Below, in pieces: positions 7,468 through 13,409 of a stretch of DNA of 16,242 nucleotides (the stretch's first letter is position 1; each line of letters opens with the position of its first letter). Both the position numbers and the translations under genes were made by a program. The DNA comes from GCA-020348445 sp965372465 (GTDB lineage Archaea > Thermoplasmatota > Thermoplasmata > GCA-020350865). Location of the stretch: positions 1 through 16,242 of the forward strand of contig CBDVCK010000053.1 in assembly GCA_965372465.1 (NCBI GenBank), read 5' to 3'. The notes under the pieces are model-generated. The model was not told where the DNA came from, did no database searches, and saw only the letters and a program-made list of their open reading frames with translations.

Positions 7468-8385
7468 ATGCAGGTAATAGGTATCGGGGCATTGAATCTG
7501 GACAGATTGTACAAGGTAGGGAGGATCACCGCAGGCGATGAGGAAATTGCAATCCAGGAAACCGTGGAGGAGCCTGGAGGCTCTGCCGCAAATACAATAT
7601 ATGCCCTGGGAAAATTGAACGTACCCACGGGTTTTATCGGTTGTATTGGTAGCGATGGGGAAGGAGAGATGGTTCTCAGATCCCTGAATACAGTGGGGGT
7701 TGACACGTCCCATATCAAGATCAAGGCCGAAACAAAAACGGGTCTGGTAATAGGTATTGTGGATCCCAGAGGTGAGCGGGCACTTTACATTGCTCCCGGA
7801 GCCAACAATCTACTGTCCGAAAGGGACCTGGATAGGAATTATCTTCACAGGGCGGATTTTGTGCACATGTCCTCCTTTGTAAACGCGGCCCAGTTGGAAC
7901 TTCAGAAAAAGGTGGCAAGCATGCTGGATTTTAATTCCTGCAAACTGAGTTTTGCCCCCGGCTCATTATACGTAAAAAAGGGTCTTGATGCCATCTTACC
8001 CGTAATAGAGAAGAGTCATGTGCTGTTTTTGAATGAAAACGAAACCACGACACTTATCGGAAATGAGTATGAAAGCGTATCGAATTTCCTAATCGATGCA
8101 GGCTGCAAGATAGTGGTTGTGACCCTCAAGGAAAAGGGGTGTTTCATTACAAATGGTACCGAATCCCATCATGTGAAAGCTGACGAAACCAAGGTCAGGG
8201 ATACCACAGGAGCAGGTGATGCGTTCTGTGCCGGGTTCCTATACGGACTTTCCCAAGGTAAGGAACTTTTGAAATGCGGTAAGATAGGGAATTTTGTTGC
8301 AGGAAAATGCATATCAAAAATCGGTGCACGATCTGGCCTACCCGAAAAACAGGATCTGGAAGATGGACTTTCTGAAATTTTTTAA
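7468..8385 (+). CDS. PfkB-family carbohydrate/nucleoside kinase
   Basis: This 305-residue ribokinase-fold enzyme phosphorylates a sugar or nucleoside hydroxyl using ATP in the cytoplasm. PfkB signature 1 is seen as PGGSAANTIYALGKL (36-50). Signature 2 is DTTGAGDAFCAGF (244-256 region), with Asp251 the catalytic base and GAG the anion hole. NENE (189-192) is the Mg/phosphate NxxE motif. The N-terminal GIGALNLDRLY is the usual substrate-binding start (Asn10, Asp12). The substrate cannot be read from sequence: archaeal members include ribokinases, nucleoside kinases and fructokinases. The ATG lies 5 bp after the HAD stop, so the two genes are almost certainly co-transcribed. A kinase paired with a phosphatase may act on the same metabolite pool, but that is inference. 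A T-rich stretch after the stop probably ends the operon. Confidence 0.92.
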   Translation: MQVIGIGALNLDRLYKVGRITAGDEEIAIQETVEEPGGSAANTIYALGKLNVPTGFIGCIGSDGEGEMVLRSLNTVGVDTSHIKIKAETKTGLVIGIVDPRGERALYIAPGANNLLSERDLDRNYLHRADFVHMSSFVNAAQLELQKKVASMLDFNSCKLSFAPGSLYVKKGLDAILPVIEKSHVLFLNENETTTLIGNEYESVSNFLIDAGCKIVVVTLKEKGCFITNGTESHHVKADETKVRDTTGAGDAFCAGFLYGLSQGKELLKCGKIGNFVAGKCISKIGARSGLPEKQDLEDGLSEIF

Positions 8386-8398
8386 TCACAGCAGATTG

Positions 8399-8415
8399 CT
8401 TTTATTCTTATTTCT
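8399..8415 (+). terminator. T-rich terminator-like tract after the HAD-kinase operon
   Basis: The stretch cttttattcttatttct lies 14 bases past the kinase stop, without a hairpin. Archaeal termination commonly uses such T-rich coding-strand tracts. It separates this operon from the strong thermosome promoter that follows. Confidence 0.4.
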
Positions 8416-8427
8416 AAATAGAAACCA

Positions 8428-8473
8428 TTATATAGAAGAACTTATATAGGGGGATGCCTTTCCCTAGAAAGGC
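8428..8473 (+). promoter_or_regulatory. Thermosome promoter: duplicated TATA-like box and inverted-repeat operator candidate
   Basis: TTATATAG occurs twice, at 8428-8435 and 8442-8449, 14 bp apart. The second copy would place the transcription start near 8470. A perfect inverted repeat, GCCTTTC-CCTA-GAAAGGC (8456-8473), lies between this box and the predicted start. That is where archaeal repressors such as the heat-shock regulators Phr and HSR1 are known to block polymerase recruitment. The leader would be about 40-45 nt with GGAG at 8502-8505. The positions are seen directly; the regulatory role is inferred. Confidence 0.6.
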
Positions 8474-8514
8474 GTTAAAAACTTAAGAATATAAAAAAAA
8501 AGGAGATGGAATAA

Positions 8515-10155
8515 ATGATGGGAGGACAAACTCCAATATTGATATTGAAAGAAGGAACTACAAGAGAGAAAGGAAAAGGGGCTCAGAGTAACAATATCGC
8601 CGCTGCAAAGGCTATTGCAGATGCGGTTAGATCAACCCTCGGTCCCAGAGGTATGGACAAGATGCTAGTGGACAGCATGGGGGACGCAGTTATTACAAAT
8701 GATGGTGTCACGATCCTAAAAGAGATTGATATCGAGCACCCCGCTGCAAAGATGATAGTCGAGGTTGCCAAGACCCAGGACGAAGAATGCGGAGACGGCA
8801 CAACCACTGCTGTGATTCTGGCAGGAGAGCTACTGAAAAAATCAGAGGATCTTTTGGATCAGAACATCCATTCCACAATCATATCAAGCGGATACAGGAT
8901 GGCAGCCGAGAAGGCAAGGGAGATCATGAATAAGGTTGCCGAGTCGGTGAGTATCAAAGACAAGAAAGTCCTGAAGAACATTGCAACCACGGCCATGATA
9001 AGCAAGAGCGTAAGCGCGTCCAGGGAACTTATGGCAGATGTAGCAGTTGATGCGGTAACACGGATTGCCGAGGAACGAGATGGCAACTACTATGTCGACA
9101 AGGATAACATACAGGTTGTAAAAAAGCATGGCGGATTCATCTCAGATACAAAGATGATAGCCGGCATCATTGTCGACAAAGAGCCTGTGCATCCTGGAAT
9201 GCCAAAGAGGGTCGAAAAAGCTAAAATTGCCCTGGTGGATTCCGCATTCGAGGTTAAGAAGACCGAAGTGGATGCAAAGATACAGATTACAGACCCCACA
9301 CAACTGCAGGCATTTCTGGCCGAGGAAGAGAACATGCTCAAAAACATGGTTCAGACGGTAAAGAGCTCAGGTGCTAACGTTCTGTTCTGTCAGAAGGGTA
9401 TCGATGATCTGGCACAGCACTATCTGGCAAAGCAAGGTGTATATGCAGTGAGAAGGGTAAAGAAATCTGATATGGAGAAACTTTCCAAGGCCACAGGCGC
9501 AACCATTGTTACAAAGCTTACCGATCTGACCAAATCTGATTTAGGTTCAGTTGCACTGGTGGAGGAGAAGAAGATTTCTGATGATCAGATGACCTTTGTC
9601 ACTGGCTGCAGGAATCCAAAGGCCGTATCCATACTCATCAGAGGCGGAACCGAGCATGTTGTGGACGAGGTGGAGCGCTCACTGGAAGATGCATTAGGTG
9701 TTGTCAGGGATGCAGTAGAAGATGGAAAGTTAATTGCCGGTGGAGGAGCAACCGCAGCAGAAATCGCTCTCAGATTGAGAGATTATGCATCTACAATTGG
9801 CGGAAGGGAGCAGATCGCAATCGAGGCCTTCGCAAATGCAATGGAAGTTATACCGCGCACACTGGCCGAGAACGCAGGTCTGGACCCGATAGACATCCTG
9901 ATAGAACTGAGAAAAGCACATGCCAAGGGAAAGAAGACTGCTGGAATCAACGTCTACACAAACAAGGTCGTTGACATGCGAAAAGAGAATGTCATCGAGC
10001 CTTTGAGAGTAGGGGTTCAGGCAGTATCTTCCGCAACCGACGCTGCTATAATGATTTTGAGGATCGACGATGTCATTGCCTCAAAAGGCGGCGGCGGCGC
10101 ACCTCCAATGCCTCCAGGCGGTATGGGTGGAATGGGTGGAATGCCAGACTACTAA
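8515..10155 (+). CDS. ths: Thermosome subunit (group II chaperonin)
   Basis: This 546-residue protein forms part of the double-ring archaeal chaperonin that folds proteins in an ATP-dependent way in the cytosol. Its length is standard for the family. Seen in order: the N-terminal strand with PILILKEGT, equatorial nucleotide-site motifs TLGPRGMDKMLVD (41-53) and GDGTTT (93-98), the apical domain with its helical protrusion in the middle, GGGATAAE (409-416), and the C-terminal flexible tail of Gly/Met repeats (GGMGGMGGMPDY). Two adjacent ATGs (8515, 8518) could start translation. The first is used because GGAG lies 9 bases upstream, and the choice changes only one residue. The gene is monocistronic: it has its own promoter and a long T tract behind it. 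If this is the only subunit gene in the genome, the complex is a homo-oligomer; the window cannot show that. Confidence 0.98.
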   Translation: MMGGQTPILILKEGTTREKGKGAQSNNIAAAKAIADAVRSTLGPRGMDKMLVDSMGDAVITNDGVTILKEIDIEHPAAKMIVEVAKTQDEECGDGTTTAVILAGELLKKSEDLLDQNIHSTIISSGYRMAAEKAREIMNKVAESVSIKDKKVLKNIATTAMISKSVSASRELMADVAVDAVTRIAEERDGNYYVDKDNIQVVKKHGGFISDTKMIAGIIVDKEPVHPGMPKRVEKAKIALVDSAFEVKKTEVDAKIQITDPTQLQAFLAEEENMLKNMVQTVKSSGANVLFCQKGIDDLAQHYLAKQGVYAVRRVKKSDMEKLSKATGATIVTKLTDLTKSDLGSVALVEEKKISDDQMTFVTGCRNPKAVSILIRGGTEHVVDEVERSLEDALGVVRDAVEDGKLIAGGGATAAEIALRLRDYASTIGGREQIAIEAFANAMEVIPRTLAENAGLDPIDILIELRKAHAKGKKTAGINVYTNKVVDMRKENVIEPLRVGVQAVSSATDAAIMILRIDDVIASKGGGGAPPMPPGGMGGMGGMPDY

Positions 10156-10162
10156 ATAAACC

Positions 10163-10186
10163 TTTTTTTCTTTTTTTATTTTTTTT
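10163..10186 (+). terminator. T-tract terminator of the thermosome gene
   Basis: Twenty-four bases made of three runs of seven or eight T, interrupted by one C and one A, begin 8 bases past the thermosome stop. This is a textbook archaeal intrinsic terminator. It runs into the stop codon of the convergent nitroreductase gene. Confidence 0.7.
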
Positions 10187-10703
10187 ACCATTTTTCGTAG
10201 TGTAAGATATCTTCAATTTCGAATCTTGAAGCAGGACCTTTTTGCCTTTCAGAATAACCAATGGGTAAAAGAGCAACCGGTCGAACGTGATTTGGCAGAC
10301 CCATCACCCTGGAAACTGCGTTTTCATCAAAGGCCCCCACCCAGCATGATGCGAGACCGAAATCCACAATGGCAAGTAGCATGTTCTCCACTGCGGCAGC
10401 CGAGTCCTGGATGCAGTACAGTTCCCTTCCGCGACTTCCGTAATGGGCTGTGCGTTTTATATTGGCGCAAACAACGATTACCACAGGAGCCTGGGCCACG
10501 AACCCTTGATCCAGAGCGGCTTGGGCGAGCTTGTTTTTTGTCTCGGTTTCCTTTACGATTATAAAATCCCTGGGTTGGAGGTTTCCCGCGGAAGGTGCGA
10601 GATTTCCCAGCTCGATGATTTGTTTTATAGTGGCGTCATCGACTTCCCTTTTTTCGAATCCCCTGATGCTCCTTCTTTTTTTTATGGCTTCTTTAAGTTC
10701 CAT
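10185..10703 (-). CDS. Nitroreductase-family FMN oxidoreductase
   Basis: This 172-residue protein belongs to the small nitroreductase family: flavin-dependent enzymes, usually dimeric, that use NAD(P)H to reduce nitro compounds, quinones or other acceptors. Visible family features are KKRRSIRGFEKREV (8-21), which binds the FMN phosphate through the Arg-Ser-x-Arg motif, then LAPSAGNLQPRDF (35-47), QDSAAAVENMLLA (99-111), GLASCWVGAF (116-125) and LLPIGYSE near the end. The ATG at 10703 is chosen because GAGGAGAGG lies just upstream (10710-10718, minus strand) and the family similarity starts there. An upstream ATG at 10748 would add 15 non-conserved residues. A TATA-like CATAAAAG (10755-10762, minus strand) fits this start. 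The physiological acceptor is unknown. The gene stands alone and converges on the thermosome gene. Confidence 0.92.
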   Translation of the reverse strand: MELKEAIKKRRSIRGFEKREVDDATIKQIIELGNLAPSAGNLQPRDFIIVKETETKNKLAQAALDQGFVAQAPVVIVVCANIKRTAHYGSRGRELYCIQDSAAAVENMLLAIVDFGLASCWVGAFDENAVSRVMGLPNHVRPVALLPIGYSERQKGPASRFEIEDILHYEKW

Positions 10704-10792
10704 AATTTTCCTCTCCTCAAGTTTCGAATCTGTAATGTTTCTCAACACCTTTATCTTTTATGAATATTGAAAAGTGGCTTTGGTTTTTCCTG

Positions 10793-10851
10793 CCCTCCAT
10801 CCAAAACTCCCTCCATTGTTCCCTCCAACCAATAACCCCCTCCACCCACCC
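10793..10851. repeat. Four copies of CCCTCCA in a C-rich upstream region
   Basis: CCCTCCA occurs at 10793-10799, 10809-10815, 10821-10827 and 10838-10844, ending in a C-rich run (CCACCCACCC). Read on the minus strand these are TGGAGGG repeats starting about 90 bp upstream of the nitroreductase ATG. The minus strand therefore carries several G tracts that could form a quadruplex. They lie in the 251-bp space between the nitroreductase and nuclease start codons and could be a regulator-binding array for either gene. Confidence 0.5.
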
Positions 10852-10906
10852 TTTTAATTAAAAAAAATGAATTGGAACACAAATTTTCCAATAAAAACCA
10901 AAATTA

Positions 10907-10948
10907 CCTATATTCAAAAGTACATACCCCCTTTCAGATAGGGGAGGT
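10907..10948 (+). promoter_or_regulatory. Promoter and ribosome site of the nuclease-pcc1 operon
   Basis: CCTATATTC (10907-10915) is the best TATA-like element and predicts a start near 10937, giving a short leader of about 18 nt. AGGGGAGGT (10940-10948) is a strong Shine-Dalgarno sequence 6 bases before the ATG at 10955. The A/T-rich stretch before it shows nothing else that I recognise. Confidence 0.45.
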
Positions 10949-10954
10949 AATTAC

Positions 10955-11950
10955 ATGAATCAACCACAAAAGAAACAGATTACAGATTTTGGGGAAGGAG
11001 ACTACATCCAGGGAATGTTCGCAGTGAGAAGCAAAGAGACACCAAGGGAGTACAAGAACAAACAGGGCAGGTACTTCTTTCTGGCGGTAGGCGATAAAAC
11101 AGGGGAGATATCCCTGAAATACTGGGGAGGGCCGGATGACGGTCCATTGATTGCGCTTTACAACTCACTTCAGGTCGGGGATGTAATCGATGTTTCGGGT
11201 GAGGTGGCCATGGACAGGTACGATAACGTGCTTACTTTGAGCATGGACGAAGGTGCACACACCCTGAGAAAATGTGATGAAAACGAGTACAAACCTGAAG
11301 ACTTTCTTCCTGTTTCGGAGAGGGATCTGGATGACATGATGGAGGAGCTGCATGCAATTATCGGCTCCGTTCGCGATGAGAATATGAGAGAGGTTCTGGA
11401 AAGCTTCTTTTCGGATAAGGATTTTGTGCAGGCATTCAAGGAGTCTCCGGCTGCAATGAAACACCATCATTGTTATATCGGCGGCCTTCTGGAGCATACG
11501 TTGAATGTGGTCAAACTCTGTGATGTTCTGTCCGAACATTATCTTGCACTCAACAGGGACCTGCTTCTCACAGGCGCCATATTGCACGATATTGGAAAGA
11601 TAGGCTCCTACAAAGCCCAGACAGCAATCGACATGACGGATTCCGGAAAATTTTTGGGACATATCACATTGGGCTCCGCATTACTGGAGGACAAGATGAG
11701 CAGCCTGATTTCTTATCCGGAAGTTTTGAAAATGAAACTCAAGCACCTCATTGTTTCCCACCACGGAAACATCGAGTCAGGGTTCTCGTCTCCAAAGGGC
11801 CTGAAGATTCCGGAGGCAGCGGCCCTGTATTATGCAGATTTGATGGATGCCAATGTCAAGGATTTCCTACAGGCGATGGAGAAGGAGAAATCTGTGGAGG
11901 ATGCCTGGGTATATCTTCGGGGAGTGGGCCATGAGGTTTACATGAAATGA
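10955..11950 (+). CDS. YhaM-like OB-fold/HD-domain 3'-5' exoribonuclease
   Basis: This 331-residue protein has the two-domain layout of the YhaM family, 3'-5' exonucleases studied in Bacillus. Residues 10-105 form an OB fold of nucleic-acid-binding type (GRYFFLAVGDKTGEISLKYW, VGDVIDVSGEV). Residues 165-320 form a metal-dependent HD phosphohydrolase domain with MKHHHCYIGGLLEHTLNV, the HD pair in AILHDIGKIG (His211, Asp212), LGHITLG (His236), VSHHG (His269, His270) and an Asp-rich end (YYADLMDAN). All expected metal ligands appear to be present, so it should be active. Its last four bases (ATGA) overlap the start of pcc1, indicating translational coupling. The link to a tRNA-modification subunit hints at a role in RNA metabolism; the actual substrate in archaea is not established here. 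Confidence 0.88.
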   Translation: MNQPQKKQITDFGEGDYIQGMFAVRSKETPREYKNKQGRYFFLAVGDKTGEISLKYWGGPDDGPLIALYNSLQVGDVIDVSGEVAMDRYDNVLTLSMDEGAHTLRKCDENEYKPEDFLPVSERDLDDMMEELHAIIGSVRDENMREVLESFFSDKDFVQAFKESPAAMKHHHCYIGGLLEHTLNVVKLCDVLSEHYLALNRDLLLTGAILHDIGKIGSYKAQTAIDMTDSGKFLGHITLGSALLEDKMSSLISYPEVLKMKLKHLIVSHHGNIESGFSSPKGLKIPEAAALYYADLMDANVKDFLQAMEKEKSVEDAWVYLRGVGHEVYMK

Positions 11951-12180
11951 GAGTCATGAATATTTCTTGCAGGCTCGAATTTTCCTATGAGACCGAAAAA
12001 GAGGCAGAGGCCATAGTCAAGGCAGTAGAGGTTGACAACTACCAGTTCGTGAAGACGACTTTGGAGGGAAAAAAGGTTATCTCGGACGTGGAGGCAAGAT
12101 CCATTTCGAGCCTTATTCACACACTTGATGATTTTTTAGCCTGTGTGGGGGTTGCTGAGAGGGTTATGAATGGGAAATGA
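11947..12180 (+). CDS. pcc1: KEOPS complex subunit Pcc1
   Basis: Pcc1 is the small dimerising subunit of KEOPS, which together with Kae1, Bud32 and Cgi121 makes the t6A modification at position 37 of ANN-decoding tRNAs. The 77-residue protein has the size and pattern of archaeal Pcc1: two beta strands (CRLEFSYETEKEAEAIVKAVEVDN, then TLEGKKVISDVEARS) followed by a C-terminal helix (SSLIHTLDDFLACVGVAERV). The ATG overlaps the nuclease stop by 4 bp; a second ATG at 11956 would shorten it by 3 residues. The 3' end of this gene is duplicated 584 bp downstream with a different last seven codons (see 12687-12764), and the last 11 bases overlap the start of the following membrane gene. The present C-terminus (ERVMNGK) may therefore have been brought in by an insertion. 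Confidence 0.85.
   Translation: MRVMNISCRLEFSYETEKEAEAIVKAVEVDNYQFVKTTLEGKKVISDVEARSISSLIHTLDDFLACVGVAERVMNGK
12103..12180 (+). repeat. Direct repeat, copy 1: 3' end of pcc1
   Basis: The first 58 bases (12103-12160) are identical to 12687-12744 except for one base (A at 12123, T at 12707), a synonymous Thr codon change. The last 20 bases match at only 8 positions but align without gaps through the stop codon. Similarity stops sharply on the left at 12103. Confidence 0.93.
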
Positions 12181-12649
12181 TCCTTCCCTTTGGAAGATGA
12201 GAAACATACCACTGGCCTCCCTGATATTCATTTGCCTGAATCTCTTTATCTTCCTCTATGTGGCTATCTTTCCCCAATTCTCTCCTTATTACATTCTCTG
12301 CGTGCTGCTACCAGTATATTGGATCTCGCTATTCTCCGGTGGGTGGTCCATGGCTAGCTTTTACTTAATTATTTTTCTTCTAACCATTACATTTATATCT
12401 GGAATTGCACTTGCGTATTTAAAATTATACCGGTATGGGGCCATCCTATTTCTGATATGTGGTATTCTCACACTTCCGCTGGGATTACTTGGCATCATGG
12501 CCTCGATTTTACTGTGGCGACATTCTACAGTTCTCACTTGTGCAGTATGCAACTCGTCTTTAAAAGTGGATAATTTAAGACCGGGATATTTTTATTGCTC
12601 CAGATGTAGTGCCTATTATGGATTAATAGGGGTAAAGAGAAATCCGTGA
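12170..12649 (+). CDS. Unrecognised four-span membrane protein with C-terminal zinc ribbon
   Basis: I do not recognise this 159-residue protein. It has about four hydrophobic membrane spans (roughly residues 13-35, 39-56, 61-83 and 88-115). A C-terminal zinc-ribbon-like module follows, with Cys124-x2-Cys127, 15 residues, then Cys143-x2-Cys146. With an even number of spans, both ends are probably in the cytoplasm. The ATG overlaps the end of pcc1 by 11 bp and follows GAGAGGG (12157-12163). That ribosome site belongs to the diverged tail of the upstream repeat copy. The gene is flanked on both sides by copies of the pcc1 3' end, so it looks like recently acquired cargo. It appears A+T-richer than the nuclease gene upstream. 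A later ATG at 12197 is possible but has a poor ribosome site. Confidence 0.7.
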   Translation: MGNDPSLWKMRNIPLASLIFICLNLFIFLYVAIFPQFSPYYILCVLLPVYWISLFSGGWSMASFYLIIFLLTITFISGIALAYLKLYRYGAILFLICGILTLPLGLLGIMASILLWRHSTVLTCAVCNSSLKVDNLRPGYFYCSRCSAYYGLIGVKRNP

Positions 12650-12668
12650 CAGCTAAACCAAATTCCTA

Positions 12669-12688
12669 ATCCAAAAAGTTCTAATAAT
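12669..12688 (+). repeat. Degenerate third copy of the hisS-promoter-like element
   Basis: This 20-base segment matches the first 20 bases of the 12846 and 13410 elements at 17 positions. It ends exactly where the second pcc1 3'-end copy begins (12687). It may be a promoter-like relic or an insertion boundary. Confidence 0.5.
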
Positions 12689-12764
12689 TTCGAGCCTTAT
12701 TCACACTCTTGATGATTTTTTAGCCTGTGTGGGGGTTGCTGAGAAAGTGGTGAGGAAGGAGTAG
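12687..12764 (+). pseudogene. Orphan second copy of the pcc1 3' end (direct repeat, copy 2)
   Basis: This fragment encodes 25 codons in the pcc1 frame. The first 19 codons (ISSLIHTLDDFLACVGVAE) are the same as in the intact gene. The tail then reads EKVVRKE and stop, where the intact gene has ERVMNGK and stop, with the same length. No start codon precedes it: the frame is closed by TAA at 12654-12656. It is therefore the left-behind end of a pcc1 gene. The simplest reading is that this was the original 3' end, displaced when the 584-bp segment carrying the membrane gene and a substitute pcc1 end came in. Tandem duplication followed by deletion is the alternative. Confidence 0.85.
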
Positions 12765-12845
12765 ACAAATTGCTCGGGAGGACCCCATGAACCTTAAGGT
12801 AAGAATATTTTAAGCTCAGGTAATGTCCATATGCTATTTTTCCCT
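12765..12845. other. Short non-coding spacer with a tiny ribosome-site-preceded ORF
   Basis: This spacer separates the displaced pcc1 end from the first hisS-promoter copy. GGGAGG (12776-12781) lies 5 bases before an ATG at 12787 that opens only 8 codons (MNLKVRIF, stop at 12811-12813). It may be the stub of a gene that once followed pcc1. I see no RNA gene or hairpin of note. Confidence 0.35.
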
Positions 12846-12877
12846 ATCCAAAACCTTATAATAATCCCTCATTGATT
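12846..12877 (+). repeat. Direct repeat, upstream copy of the hisS promoter element
   Basis: These 32 bases are identical to 13410-13441 at 31 positions (T at 12872, A at 13436) and lie 564 bp before it. The element contains the TATA-like CTTATAATAAT. Here it precedes the EF-hand-like gene and probably drives it, with a start near 12886 and a leader of roughly 28 nt. Confidence 0.9.
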
Positions 12878-12913
12878 ATTAATTACAACCCGAAATAGCT
12901 GTGAAGGGTGAGC

Positions 12914-13402
12914 ATGAAAATAAAAACAAGTAAATACAAAGTTGCAATGGCACTTCTAATTCTTATTATGTGTATAATCAGCGCTACCGTGGTTGTATGG
13001 GTGGAGAGTGATGAGCAACATCATCATCGTTATGATTCTGAAATCGATTTTGTGGTAAGCAAAGATGAAAGCCATTACAGGATATCTGTTCTTGATGCTC
13101 ACGATACAAACAATGCATTGCGTCTTCACAGGGTATTTGTACATGTCCTCAATATTTCGGTTGAGAACGGTTACAGTCTGGATTATATTACTTACAAGGA
13201 AGATCCGGATATAACCGATTCGGAATTGTTACGTATTTATAACAGGACATTAGCAAATATCACATTTTTTGATAATGATAATGATGGGAGATTATCAAAG
13301 GATGACGAATTACTCATCAATGAGGATTTTGTAGATGCAGGTTGGGAGATCAATTGTTGGTATTATAATAATCGTGAGATAATGAGTTATGTTTTTATAT
13401 GA
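12914..13402 (+). CDS. Unrecognised secreted or membrane-anchored protein with EF-hand-like calcium loop
   Basis: I do not recognise this 162-residue protein. It begins with a short basic segment (MKIKTSKYK) and one hydrophobic helix (about residues 10-30), which is a signal peptide or membrane anchor. The rest is a mostly polar outer domain. Near residues 118-130 it has DNDNDGRLSKDDE, which fits a calcium-binding EF-hand or dockerin-type loop (Asp at positions 1, 3, 5, Gly at 6, a hydrophobic residue at 8, Asp at 12). A His-rich patch (QHHHRYD) follows the helix. The ATG at 12914 is used because it follows AAGGGTGA; a GTG at 12908 would add two residues. The gene is A+T-rich (18-24 G+C per 60 bases in three blocks counted by hand) and is bracketed by 32-bp direct repeats, consistent with acquisition. 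Confidence 0.65.
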   Translation: MKIKTSKYKVAMALLILIMCIISATVVVWVESDEQHHHRYDSEIDFVVSKDESHYRISVLDAHDTNNALRLHRVFVHVLNISVENGYSLDYITYKEDPDITDSELLRIYNRTLANITFFDNDNDGRLSKDDELLINEDFVDAGWEINCWYYNNREIMSYVFI

Positions 13403-13409
13403 ACCCCAC

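Noticed and set aside
8506..8514. A two-codon ORF (ATG GAA TAA) abutting the thermosome ATG, suggesting an upstream regulatory ORF.
   Set aside because: It overlaps the Shine-Dalgarno region and is so short that chance is the better explanation.
10924..10950. Possible hairpin hiding the ribosome site of the nuclease gene (TACCCCCT pairing with AGGGGAGGTA).
   Set aside because: The pairing needs a 2-base bulge, and the expected transcription start near 10937 would leave the upstream arm out of the mRNA.
11165..11662. A 165-codon leftward open frame opposite the nuclease gene.
   Set aside because: It has no domain, ribosome site or promoter, and the forward frame has clear OB and HD motifs.
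12651..12907. Search for a tRNA or other RNA gene that could be an attachment site for the inserts.
   Set aside because: No cloverleaf, T-loop consensus or long hairpin could be found; the only repeated target is the pcc1 3' end itself.
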